Made by a program: the position numbers and the translations under genes. Positions 11,409 through 21,488 of a stretch of 64,000 nucleotides of DNA are shown here, in pieces. Within the stretch, counting starts at the first letter, position 1. Each line of letters opens with the position of its first letter. The notes under the pieces were generated by a model. That model saw only the letters and a program-made list of their open reading frames with translations. It ran no database searches and was not told the DNA's origin. Origin of the DNA: Gnomoniopsis sp. IMI 355080 (taxonomy: Eukaryota; Ascomycota; Sordariomycetes; Diaporthales; Gnomoniaceae); contig JAPEVC010000110.1 of assembly GCA_027946555.1 (NCBI GenBank), forward strand, positions 54,897 through 118,896. The letters are read 5' to 3'.

Positions 11409-14243
11409 CTATATTACCATCCAGTTTACTGTAGTCGACCCCGGCAACTCGAAATTTGCTCTAGGGTCCATCCAGCTCTCTCGTTCAATGCTCAACCATG
11501 TATCTGTCTGGAAGGCCCCAACTTTTACCAGATATTCAAACCCCTCCAAGCGCTGTAGCAAGATACCACTAATCTTCAGTTTACCCCATCTAAGGCATAC
11601 GGCGTACGCTTCACCCCGACAATGTCGTAGCCACTCGTTCAGACTAGCCCGAGTAACGAGTAACGTCTCGGAATCATCGGGCCTCTCAGGGTTGTTGCCA
11701 CCAATCATAAAATTTGCCTCTGGTGGTAAAGAGTACGAGGTTCCATCATCAGCTTGGACGGATGAATACTTGGATGCGACAATGCCAGCTTTTGGAATCT
11801 TGACGCTGCCATCTCGTTGAATTTTCCAGTCAACCACAGCTGGATGATCGACCATGTCGGATTCACCAACGTTACCGCCGCCCCTTGCACGATTGACTTC
11901 AAATGTCCCATCCGCCGATTGAATTGTCCTAAAAAGCATCATGCTTCCCCGTGCGGGCTCCTTTGTGCCAAGGAGAGTCGACATTTCTTGTAACCCATTG
12001 AAAAAGCTGGCACCGACACGCTCATAGACCTCTACCACGAATTCGAAGGGGTACAGGCCGCAGACGAGGTTCCCTGCTGCGCTCTGTTCACGTCCTTTTG
12101 CTGTCCGGAACTGTTCTACCGGTCGATCGAGATGCCACTTGGTCGCGCCCGTGACGGACATGATGGCCTCGGCCCGCGAGTGCTCACAAAAACGGGTCCC
12201 GCCCATGATCAAGGCAATTAGGGGATCGTCATCGCCCAGGGAGGCAAGCCCCGATTCATCCAAGACCGAAATCAGTGCTCGTGGCCCTGGTGGTAGAGAA
12301 TTCAGTGATCGGACGCCCGGCTGAACCTGCGCCGGGTCCCAGGACGGCTCTGGCGGGTGGTTGTCGTGTGATTGCATTTGCCGTCTCCACAAGCCCCGAC
12401 ATAGCAAGTTATATAAAGCTACCAGATCACCAATACGTCCAGGGATTCCGCTGCCGATCATGAGAGGCTCCCAGCTTTTGTTGACAAGTAGTAGATCCGG
12501 TCGGATCATGGTCTCTTGAAGCGTCCAGAGGGACGTGAGCCACGTAGATGGGCCAGGCACCGAATCGTCTTGATTTTTGGATTGTAAGACACCTAAACCA
12601 GAGTATCGTGGGCTACGGTATGTGAACTGCGTCAAATAGTCGTCTATCGCGTCGATCTGTGCCTTCTCATACCCATCTGAACTGAGTGAGTTTCCAAGAG
12701 CACTAAGAGCCATGTACTCCAGGTTCCACTGCAAGTCACTCCAATCCTCAATGTCATGAATCCAGGCCACGGCAGTTGTTGCGTGCTGAAATATGACAGC
12801 TTGCCTGGCAATCTCGCGCTGGCAAATCACAGCGAGTTCATCGGAGAGGTCCTCGAACATTGATTGTTGTGGGATGCAGAGGATGTCGACCCATATGTAC
12901 CTTTCGCGGAAACCGAGCCTCTTGAATATGCCTGGGAACTCCTTAACGTCGAAACGTTCGTTTTCAGGGACCCGCCATGGAACGCTGGGAATGCTGACCC
13001 CATTTCCGAGCTTTCGCCACCTTCCCCAGGTGTAACTCACGATCGCATAGGCTGTCGTGGACGGGTCGAGCTGGGAGGACTCACAGCACCTTTCACCCTC
13101 TATGTCCCAAAGATAATAGGGCATTTCCCGCACGCCTTCGAACTCTAATTCTTCCTCCTTCAGCCAGCTGCACGGCTCGTTGAAAGTAGGCAGAAAGTGC
13201 GTCATGTTCATGAACGCGGATCCTTCCGTGCGCCGGTGTTCTGATCGACCTCGATCATCTCTTCCATCCAAATTGTTACTGCGCCAACACAGCTGTCCAA
13301 TTCTGGTCGCCGCTGCCACAATGCTGGCTTCTCGGATCATCTGTCTCAGTCCGGCAGTGTCCACGCTGGTATCCGTCCCGCCGTGGGCATAGTAGAGACC
13401 ACCCATTGAATCATGGTATGCAGAGACGGTGGGATTGTAGGCATTCTTCGATATATCTGGGTCGGTTGTGTCGGTGTATACTCTATACGACCGCTGGATG
13501 AACTGCTCCAATAGGCTGGGATCATGTAGCGGATGGCGGATGATGGGCGCATGATAATGGGAGCAGGTGCACAGTCTCGGTCCGTGGACGAGGTGCCTCA
13601 TTAGATGCACAAGGTCCTGATCAGCCGCGGGGGCAATAGCTTCCAGTTCGTGACCACGCAAGAAGCTCTCGTCTCCAGTCTCTTCGGATCGCTGAAGTGG
13701 TTCGACGAATGTCGCAACCGCCAGCGAGATGACGAATGGCTTAATCCAGTCTTCCGTCAAGCTGTCTCCAATTCTTCCATACCACCATTCTTCCAGAAGT
13801 TCAAGAGCATGTCTCTCGCTCGAAGACAGGCTTGTGAGGAACGCTTCGTCAGGACTCGGCTTCTCAGCTCGGTTCATCAACAGGAGCAGAAAGAGGCCTC
13901 GCAAGGCTCGTCCAAAGTCCGGCAAGGGAGCTGTCGACATCGGGAGCTTTTCCAGCCCCTTGTAGGATTCCACCAATCCGACCAACGTCTTGCTAACTCG
14001 AGGCGCAGTAGCCCGCTCTGCCAATTCACGTCGGAGCCCGGCTACGCGGTCCGGGTCCTCAGCGTCCCAGTTAAATGGGAAAACATAGGTGTCGTCGTTT
14101 GGCATTGTGACGGCAGTGCCTGGTCCTTGACAGGGACGTAATGGACCAGTATGAGGCTTAGACGTAATGTCGTATGAACTTAGGCCTAGTTGCATTTGGG
14201 TGAATACAGGTTGGTAAGAAAGCGACGGGGCAGAATTGAGCAT
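11409..14243 (-). CDS. Heterokaryon-incompatibility (HET) domain protein
   Basis: A single uninterrupted frame. The first ATG is at 14243 (944 residues); an ATG at 14105 (MPNDDTYVF) is a good alternative giving 898 residues. The HET signature lies about residues 395-560: AYAIVSYTWGRWRK, then FKRLGFRERYIWVDILCIPQQ, then RQAVIFQHATTAVAWIHD. HET domains trigger regulated cell death after fusion of genetically different hyphae and belong to the TIR-like superfamily. The N-terminal 390 residues and the roughly 380 C-terminal residues show no domain I recognise; the C-terminus contains IPKAGIVASKYSSV and YAVCLRWGKLKISG, resembling the long HET proteins of Pezizomycotina. No partner (NLR, HeLo or SesB-like) is adjacent, so allorecognition is a family inference only. 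Confidence 0.88.
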   Translation of the reverse strand: MLNSAPSLSYQPVFTQMQLGLSSYDITSKPHTGPLRPCQGPGTAVTMPNDDTYVFPFNWDAEDPDRVAGLRRELAERATAPRVSKTLVGLVESYKGLEKLPMSTAPLPDFGRALRGLFLLLLMNRAEKPSPDEAFLTSLSSSERHALELLEEWWYGRIGDSLTEDWIKPFVISLAVATFVEPLQRSEETGDESFLRGHELEAIAPAADQDLVHLMRHLVHGPRLCTCSHYHAPIIRHPLHDPSLLEQFIQRSYRVYTDTTDPDISKNAYNPTVSAYHDSMGGLYYAHGGTDTSVDTAGLRQMIREASIVAAATRIGQLCWRSNNLDGRDDRGRSEHRRTEGSAFMNMTHFLPTFNEPCSWLKEEELEFEGVREMPYYLWDIEGERCCESSQLDPSTTAYAIVSYTWGRWRKLGNGVSIPSVPWRVPENERFDVKEFPGIFKRLGFRERYIWVDILCIPQQSMFEDLSDELAVICQREIARQAVIFQHATTAVAWIHDIEDWSDLQWNLEYMALSALGNSLSSDGYEKAQIDAIDDYLTQFTYRSPRYSGLGVLQSKNQDDSVPGPSTWLTSLWTLQETMIRPDLLLVNKSWEPLMIGSGIPGRIGDLVALYNLLCRGLWRRQMQSHDNHPPEPSWDPAQVQPGVRSLNSLPPGPRALISVLDESGLASLGDDDPLIALIMGGTRFCEHSRAEAIMSVTGATKWHLDRPVEQFRTAKGREQSAAGNLVCGLYPFEFVVEVYERVGASFFNGLQEMSTLLGTKEPARGSMMLFRTIQSADGTFEVNRARGGGNVGESDMVDHPAVVDWKIQRDGSVKIPKAGIVASKYSSVQADDGTSYSLPPEANFMIGGNNPERPDDSETLLVTRASLNEWLRHCRGEAYAVCLRWGKLKISGILLQRLEGFEYLVKVGAFQTDTWLSIERESWMDPRANFELPGSTTVNWMVI

Positions 14244-14725
14244 GCTTACGCTGGAGAAGGGAAACCTGCCTATATATCTGAACGATGTTGTCTGGCTGCA
14301 TATTCCCGGCCCTCTTGTACCTTGCACGGCACATAAGCGGGCAGGCTACCTAAGTAGCTAAGTGGAAATAATAATTTACTAAATACTACATTCACCAGGG
14401 GGTACATACTGGGTAGCTACTAGATACAGCGCCGACCACATGCTCAAAAGTCAATATTGTCGCTGCTTGTAAAGTCCTGTCGAGAAGCTCATCCCCTCCG
14501 AAACTTCCACTTCGTTACCAAACCTGCTTCCTGCCCATACGTATGCGCCGCGTAGGTGCCGTGCAAGAACTCTCGGACCACTGTAAATAACTCGTGACAA
14601 TGATGCTGTTGAGATTGCTCCGCTCTATGGATGTAATCAAGTATGTTAGTGTGGCTACGCCTTTATATCCAGAACTCCCGATTGCCCTAAATTGCTCCCT
14701 CCGAACCTTCTGCAAAGCTTGACTA
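14244..14725. other. Spacer upstream of HET gene and downstream of FAD synthetase
   Basis: No gene seen. It contains the HET promoter (minus strand) and the 3' flank of the FAD synthetase gene. CTACCTAAGTAGC and GGTAGCTAC motifs occur at about 14346-14358 and 14412-14420. Confidence 0.5.
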
Positions 14726-15843
14726 TCAGTCGCGGCCCAGTCTTTCCTCATCGTCTTCTATTAGCTCATACGCCGGCCGGAAACCCTCGGCGTCATCGCC
14801 CTTCTTGAGTTTCGGGTTGGGGTAGGTATCTTGTGTGCCGCCGAGGGATGTATAGCCCTGGTCGTATAGCGAGATGTACGGGATTTGAAGGTGCCGTATG
14901 AACTATTGACATTGTCAGTCTTTGAACTTCGTGTGTACATTGAGCCACAAGCAAGCATTGGGCCAGAACTTACGGCCCAGATCTCAGTATAATGCCAGTC
15001 AATGACCGGATGCACCCTCACAAACGCCGGCCAGCCCTCATCCGTCTTGTCGAAATGCGTCAACTGGGCACCGTGCGGATCCGTCCTTCTTGTGCCCACA
15101 AATACCGCCTTCAGCCTCGGTTTGTCCTTTAGATATGCCTCGAGCGCCTCCCGCATCGGCAAGGCATAGCGGCACAGATCGAGGTGGAACTTGACCGTGG
15201 AGGATTCGACGAACTCGTCGACCTCGGCGAAGGGGTGCGGGCTGACGATGTAGACGGACTGCAGAGATTCTGGAAAGGGTGAGGGCGTTGTCGCACGCGG
15301 AGTGGAGGCGAGGGGCGTGTTGGGCGGGGGTTGGGAGTGTGCGTGGACAGTGGTGCCGTTATGGAAGCTTGTGGAAACTGTGGCGGCGGAAGCTGGGGTG
15401 GGCTCGAAGTGGCGTGGGAGGCAGGCGAGGATCAGCACTAGAAGGACGAGGCAGTCTTTGCCACCATTGTAGGAGAGCGAGAGCTCTTCGATGCTATAGC
15501 GGTGAATGTGTCAGTGGTGGCTCTGGGCACAATATATTTTGTACATAGTATATGTATTACTTCCGGGGGCCTTTGCCGGTTCCGGAACGTACCTATATCG
15601 ATCCAGCGCCTCGTCAATGACACCTACGGCCTCCTTGACCTGCGCCTGAACGCTCTTCAAGATCTTGGTGTCGACATCCTCGGCCAAGAAGGTCTCAACT
15701 TTATCCTGCAGCTCCAAGCAGACCCGTCGCAAGCTGGGCGCGGCGGTAGCGGCAGTAGCACTGTCGTCCACTTTTACCCCGCCATTGGTGGCAGCAGCAG
15801 CAGCAGCAGCGGAGCCGTTGGAATGATGATGGCCTTGCAGCAT
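14726..15843 (-). CDS. FAD1: FAD synthetase (FMN adenylyltransferase)
   Basis: Three exons on the minus strand (15843-15593, 15493-14974, 14902-14726) give 315 residues, close to other fungal Fad1 proteins. The enzyme transfers AMP from ATP to FMN to make FAD. It belongs to the PAPS-reductase/PP-loop fold: SLSYNGGKDCLVLLVL is the nucleotide-binding loop, FVGTRRTDPHG and HPVIDWHYTEIW follow, and ISLYDQGYTSLGGTQDTYP is the diagnostic C-terminal motif, all matched across the deduced splice junctions. The insert around residues 110-150 is longer and Ser/Thr/Pro-rich. A GCA tract (15791-15810) encodes a polyalanine run near the N-terminus. An in-frame ATG at 15969 would add 42 residues with no acidic residue and many Arg, resembling a mitochondrial presequence, so either start or both may be used. 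Confidence 0.92.
15791..15810. repeat. GCA trinucleotide microsatellite in FAD synthetase exon 1
   Basis: Seven near-perfect GCA units, read on the minus strand as GCT-type Ala codons near the N-terminus of the enzyme. Confidence 0.9.
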
Positions 15844-15969
15844 TGCGTGTGTGTTATATCGTGTAGGTCGATAGCCTAGCCATGGATAGGAGGAGGAGCA
15901 GCAAGGTCTGCGCCTGCGAAGAGAGAGTAGAGCGAAGGGGAGAAATACTAAACGGCCGTAAGAGAACAT

Positions 15970-17152
15970 ATGCAGTCAGCGGGAAAGGCGGTGCTGGGCG
16001 CTGTTGGTCCTTTCGGAATGGATCTGAGAGCTGGGGTCTCCTTCCGCCGCTTTTGGGGTCCGCCCGCCGGTCCCCACAAGCCTGACGCCGAGACTAATAG
16101 TAATACTCGTACCTAAAGTCTAGGGGATGTCTCCTCGGCTGCAGCGGGTAGGCAGGCTGGCAGGGTATGTGGTGCTCGCGTGGGAGGTCAGGATCAGGGG
16201 TCTCTGAGTCTCTGTCTTGAAATATTACCTAGGTAGGACAGAGATGCGTATATGCAGCTTTCCTACCAATTGGAAATCCATGATAGTATCAGGTCTTAAT
16301 GCTGCGCAATTCTACATTCATTAGCGAATATTGGCATTGCCGTTATCGACCTATTTGATGGCCACTAAATCTCCATTCGCTGCTTATACACCAACCACAA
16401 TTGCTGGCTTGTTCCTCTCTGTGTCCACACAGCAAGAATAGATATAGCTACCCTGAAAAGCAATTCAAATCTCGTCATGGGACTTCATCCGACTCACTCG
16501 CTCACCTCCTGTAAGTAATTAACGCAACCTTGGGCCATCCGGCAGGATGTTGTTCAACGGGCCAGGCTGCCTTGGAAGCACGAAGCCTGGTAAATACGCC
16601 ATGTATGTACCACAATGAACCTTTGAAGCGTTTGCGGCTGCGAGCTATATTGGTGACGCCGATCAGTAACCAAGAACATGCATCATTATTGTCTTAGCGG
16701 ACCTATCTCTCGAGCTCATCTGTCATTTCTCAAAACTTTGTTGAAGATTCGGTAAACTGCCTACTTCGATCTTCACATGTTGCAGATGGGACGAGCACAG
16801 GGATTTGTCTTTGCAGGGATAGTTGGAGGTAGACGTCTGGTTTTCCGCGGCGGGCAAAAATGCCCGCCGCAAGGGAAAACGCGGCTCCAAAATTCTTCGT
16901 CGCAAGCAGTCTCCAAATCTTTTGGACCGCTCTATGCTTTGGACCCACTTTATTTTTGCGAAGTACGATTTTCCTTTCAACAAGCACTTGGAATCTCGAC
17001 CTCATCAACCGAGAATTACCTACGTACAGCTCAACGTCGGCCAGGCTATACACGGCCCTTTGCGAAAAATCGCCTTCTCACGCACGTCCGCCAATAGCCT
17101 GAGCTTTGCGACTGTACTCCTGGTCGACAAGGCACCTACCCATCGTCCCACT
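15970..17152. other. Divergent promoter region, FAD synthetase / DBP4
   Basis: No supported gene. The two flanking genes are transcribed away from each other, so both promoters lie here. The 12-mer TTACCTAGGTAG lies at 16225-16236. Open frames between 16720 and 17150 on both strands overlap one another and lack family features, so they are read as leader sequence of the helicase gene. Confidence 0.5.
16225..16236. repeat. Dispersed palindromic motif TTACCTAGGTAG
   Basis: Representative of a short family found only in spacers here. Identical 12-mer at 55988-55999; variants at 4525-4536 (GGTACCTAGGTC), 40146-40157 (CTACCTAGGTAT) and 54262-54273 (ATACCTAGGTAG). Many half sites (TAGGTA/TACCTA) lie nearby. 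Confidence 0.7.
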
Positions 17153-19747
17153 ATGCCGCCGCGGACGAAGGCGAAGCCCAAAAGGTCTTCCAAGGCTGAT
17201 GAGAAAACACTGAAACGGAAAAGGGCAAATGAAGACCATGAGAGGTTAAAGAAAGCCATTGAAGAATTTGTATGTTCCTAAGCAGTGTTAAGAGCAAGGC
17301 GGACATAGACTTCCACGCTCCCTAAGTCTTTGCTCCAGACATCACGATGGAGTCGTCTTCTGAGAGTTCATTCGGTGTCCAGACTGTCTTTGCTGTTGCC
17401 TCTAGCTTGACCACCTCCACTAACATCGTCTTACCAGGACACTAAAACAACACCACAAAACTTTACCGACCTCCCTCTCTGCGAAGCCACAGCCTCGGGA
17501 CTGCGTGCCTCCCACTTCGAAGCCCTCACCGACGTTCAAGCTCGCGCCATTCCCCTCGCTCTCAAAGGTGCAGATCTTCTGGCCGCCGCAAAAACTGGCT
17601 CCGGCAAAACCCTCGCCTTCCTCATCCCCGTCCTCGAGAAGCTCTACCACGCACAATGGACAAATTACGACGGTCTCGGCGCGCTCATCATCTCACCCAC
17701 CCGTGAGCTCGCTGTGCAGATCTTCGATGTCTTGCGCAAGATTGGCCGGTATCACGACTTCTCGGCCGGCTTAGTCATTGGCGGCAAGAGCTTGAAGGAG
17801 GAGGCGGAGCGGATTGATCGCATGAATATCTTGGTCTGCACACCAGGCCGCATGCTGCAGCATTTGGACCAGAGATTCGGGTTCAATGTGGACGATCTAC
17901 AGATTCTGGTGCTGGACGAGGCCGATCGCATCATGGACATGGGCTTCCAAAGTGCGGTAGATGGGCTGGTGGAACATTTACCAAAGGACAGGCAGACGCT
18001 GCTCTTCAGCGCAACGCAGAGCAAGAAAGTCTCGGACCTGGCGCGACTGAGTCTCAAAGACCCCGAATACGTCTCGGTGCACGAGGCGGCGGAGGTTGCC
18101 ACCCCTAATTCCTTGCAGCAATTTTACATCGTCACACCGTTACCCGAGAAGCTGGACACTCTATTCGGATTTATCAAAGAGAGCTTAAAGACCAAGATTA
18201 TCGTGTTCTTATCGTCGGGCAAACAGGTGCGATTCGTGTACGAGACATTTCGACAACTACAACCGGGTATACCATTACTTCATATGCATGGTCGGCAGAA
18301 ACAAGAGGCGCGGATGCAGGTTACCCAGCGGTTCACATCGGCGAAGCACGCCTGTCTATTTGCAACGGACGTGGTGGCGCGAGGTGTTGACTTCCCTGCG
18401 GTTGACTGGGTGGTACAGCTCGATTGCCCCGAGGATGTCGACACTTATATTCACCGAGTTGGTCGGACGGCAAGATACCAAAGCAAGGGTAGGGCGGTAA
18501 TGTTCCTCGATCCGAGCGAGGAGGGCGGTATGTTGAAGAGAATCGAGCAAAAGAAGATTCCAATACAACGGATCAACGTGAAGGAGAACAAGAAGAAAAG
18601 CATCAAGAATCAGCTGCAGAGCATATGCTTCAAGCAGCCGGATGTCAAATATCTTGGTCAAAAAGCCTTTGTCACCTATGTACGGTCGATATACTTGCAC
18701 AAGGACAAGGACATCTTCGATATGGACAAGCTGGATTTGGATGGATATGCGACGAGTCTTGGTTTGCCCGGAGCACCGCAAATTAAGATGCAGAAGGGCC
18801 AAGACATGAAGAAGATCAAAAATGCGCCACGAATGCACCTTTCCAGCGGATCGGAGGACGAGGAGGACGAGGATGGCAAGAAGCCCAGGGGCAAGGATGA
18901 AGTCCGCACCAAGATGGACAAGATGTTTGAGCGCACGAACCAGGACGTTCTCTCCAGCCACTACCGCAGCATGGTTGGCGCCGAAGCCTCCGACGATGAA
19001 GAAGCCGACTTCTTCTCCGCCAAGCGAACCCTCAACGATGCCGACCTCGACTCTGCCGCAGGAGGAGAGTCAGCGGCCGACGGACAACCCAAGGTTATTG
19101 ACTTTGGCGGCGACAGCCAACTCATTGTGGACTCGAAACGGCGCGAGAAGCTGCTCAAATCCAAGAAGAAGCTCCTCAAGTTCAAAGGCCACGGCCAGAA
19201 ACTTGTGTTTGACGACGACGGTACCGCGCACCCGATTTACGAGCTCATCGATGAAGAAGACTTCCAGGCCCAAGGTCCTGTGGAAGAGCTGCGGAGGCAG
19301 TTTGTTGAGGGCGAGAGTGGGCGGGTTGCGGAGGCGGATATCGAGGACAGAGAGCTTGTGCGGCAGAGGCGCAAGGAGAAGAAGGAGAAGCGCAAGATGC
19401 TGGAGCGGGCGGAGCGCGAGGGCGCCGCGGCCGGGCCGGTGGCAAAATTGGCGGGCGGCGAGGAAGAAGAGGATCCGCTTGCGTTATTGCGGTCGTTGCC
19501 TACCCCTGGTGGGGCTGGTGGTAGTGGTAGTGATGATGATGATGATGACAGTGACATGGAGGAAAGGAGGCCGGCGAAGAAAGCCAAGAAGGAGAAGAAG
19601 AAGTGGTTCCAAGATGACTCGGATGAGGAGAGGGCGCAGCACAAGAAGGCGAAGAAGGACAAGGGACGCAAAGTCATTGAGATGGCTGAGGAGCCTGAGA
19701 CGCTGGAGGATCTGGAGGCGCTGGCTGCTGGGCTGTTGGAGGGATGA
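17153..19747 (+). CDS. DBP4: ATP-dependent DEAD-box RNA helicase Dbp4 (ribosome biogenesis)
   Basis: Exon 1 is 17153-17269 (MPPRTKAKPK, basic) and exon 2 is 17438-19747, joined across a 168-bp intron (GTATGT...CCAG with a CTAAC branch site), giving 808 residues. Helicase motifs run in order: Q motif (FTDLPLCEAT...LTDVQARAIP), motif I AAKTGSGKT, Ia PTREL, Ib TPGR, II VLDEADRIMD, III LFSATQS, VI HRVGRTAR. The DUF4217 region follows (FVTYVRSIYLHKDKDIFDM). The C-terminal 260 residues are alternating acidic and Lys-rich tracts, including a poly-Asp run, as in Dbp4/Hca4. Family members unwind snoRNA-pre-rRNA duplexes (U14) in the nucleolus during 18S rRNA processing. Exon 2 has no early ATG, so the short first exon is needed. 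Confidence 0.95.
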
Positions 19748-20101
19748 GGTGTGCTCTGATGATCATCAAGATAATTCAATGTGCATATGCTTCAGCAAAG
19801 CACCCTGTGTATCACCCGTCGATACCTGTACACATTTCAACTTCTTGACTGATGACTACGTGTGCAAATCATTGTTGTGGACTCCATGCTACTCAACCAC
19901 ACTCGTTAGGACAATAGGTCTGGACTGAGCAACCCCGGGACGCATGTGCCACCAATGACCCTCCTCGTTCTCATACGCCAGCCGGAGATGGGACGTGACC
20001 CACGCTATGATTTAAATTCAACCATCTAGCAAAGCGATCAGCTTTTCCTAAATGTTCTAAAACGATAAATATCTAGACAGACAAAAGATTGCCATACACC
20101 T
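19748..20101. other. Convergent 3' spacer
   Basis: About 350 bp between the ends of DBP4 and the CoA-binding protein gene. Nothing beyond 3' untranslated sequence is apparent. Confidence 0.5.
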
Positions 20102-20876
20102 TCACAGCTTCCCAATCGCCTTCAGTCCTCTCTCCGCATCCACAAGCACACACCACCCATCGTGAGCCCTCGTCCCACCCCCAAAGCCCGCCACAACGGC
20201 CTTGAACCCTTTGCCATCTACCTCACTGTCTGCCAGCTCGCCCTCGCCCTGGCGCGCGTACTGCAGGACCTCATCGTCAAAGGTCCCCGGCTGTAGCCAG
20301 ACGGCCGGAACCCCCAGGTTCTTGGCCTCTTCGAGGACTTTGAGAGTTACAGCTGGTGGTGTACTATTTTGTGTCGGGAAATCTTTTGTTAGAAGGGAAT
20401 GGAAAGTCAAAAGGGGGGGGGGGACCACAAAGGAGAGGGGGACATGGACGGCAACCTACATGATGCTCACGGAGGTTTCCTTTGGGTTGGGCAGGGCGCT
20501 GAGGCTTGGTACCGTTGGGACCTCCTTGTTGTTGAGCGAGGGTACGGTTATTGTTGGCGCGGAGGGGTTGATGGGGATGGCGGCGATGTTGTGGTGGAGA
20601 TACCAGGCGAAAACTGGGTTGTGAACTTGGGTGAGCATATTGAATTCGCGCGGGTGAGAGAGGATAGAGGATAGAGATCGAATGCGCAAGCCGAGGAACG
20701 AGGGGGAAGATTTGATATGGCTTTTGGGATGTGTCTGTAGTAAACCTTCGCGGTAGGAGGAATACTGTTAGACATTACTTACTCTTGTGGCCAAATTTCT
20801 GTGTATTGGAACTTGCTCCGACGACTGCGATGAAGGGCGAGGAGAGGAAGGTCTTCATGGATGCCTCGGTACTCAT
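20102..20876 (-). CDS. CoA-binding domain protein (YccU-like)
   Basis: Three exons (20876-20783, 20613-20460, 20363-20102) encode 169 residues, the usual size for single-domain CoA_binding_2 proteins. The Rossmann motif is AVVGASSNTQKFGHK, continuing across intron 1 into IFAWYLHHNIAAIPINP. YPSLSALP-like sequence (VPSLSALPNPKE) leads across intron 2 into TPPAVTLKVLEEAKNLG and AVWLQPGTFDDEVL, all diagnostic. Introns are 169 bp and 96 bp; the second contains a run of about ten G on the plus strand, which is a C tract before the acceptor, and a TTCTAAC branch site. The domain resembles the CoA-binding part of succinyl-CoA synthetase alpha and binds CoA or a related nucleotide; the physiological role of the stand-alone proteins is not established. 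Splice junctions are supported by exact recovery of the conserved core. Confidence 0.9.
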
Positions 20877-21488
20877 GATGGGCGGTTGGGGTTGTGTAAG
20901 ATGGGACCTGGGATTGTGGATAAGGAAAGTTGGCTTTCTTGTGACCGAACGACTAAGTGAAATTGTTTCCGAGGCAAGTGCTAGTACGCAAAACCGAATT
21001 GTAGATTGATAGTTATGCTATGGGCGTTTCGTCGTCAAGGTCTGGACAGCGAGTACCGAGATTTGTATCATGTGCGGGATTGAGGCTCAAGGATGGGTTG
21101 CTGTTCAACCCCCCACGTTCTTGAGTTGGCGTCCATGTTCTGGGGTTCACTAGGTAATTAAGGGTCCTCCTCACGTCATGTCTCAGTGAGCACGGAAGAG
21201 CTTCCCCATATCGCTGGGTGTAGACGGATTCTATCGGCCTTTCACAACAAGACGGTCTCGATTTATACTTTACTGAGGATACGATTAAGTTCGACTTTAG
21301 TGCTTCGATATGATGGAGATGAATGTATAAATGGAACACCCTTTCCTTATAGCATGACGACAAGGAAACCTTTAGAAAAAGTATCTAAAGAATATATATA
21401 TTGGTGTAGATGACACTTCAGACTTACTTGAATATACTTACATGCCCAGTATAAGGCATGAATAGGACAAGACCAGCAATTCACCATA
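20877..21488. other. Divergent promoter region (CoA-binding protein / methyltransferase)
   Basis: About 610 bp, no coding signal. It becomes AT-rich toward the methyltransferase start. Confidence 0.5.

Noticed and set aside
18822..19928. 368-codon plus-strand frame overlapping the DBP4 C-terminus
   Set aside because: Arg-rich shadow of the Glu/Lys-rich DBP4 tail in another frame.
20408..20422. Poly-G run as a G-quadruplex or sequencing artefact affecting the CoA-binding gene
   Set aside because: It lies within an intron between branch site and donor, so length changes would not alter the protein; a single G run cannot form an intramolecular quadruplex.
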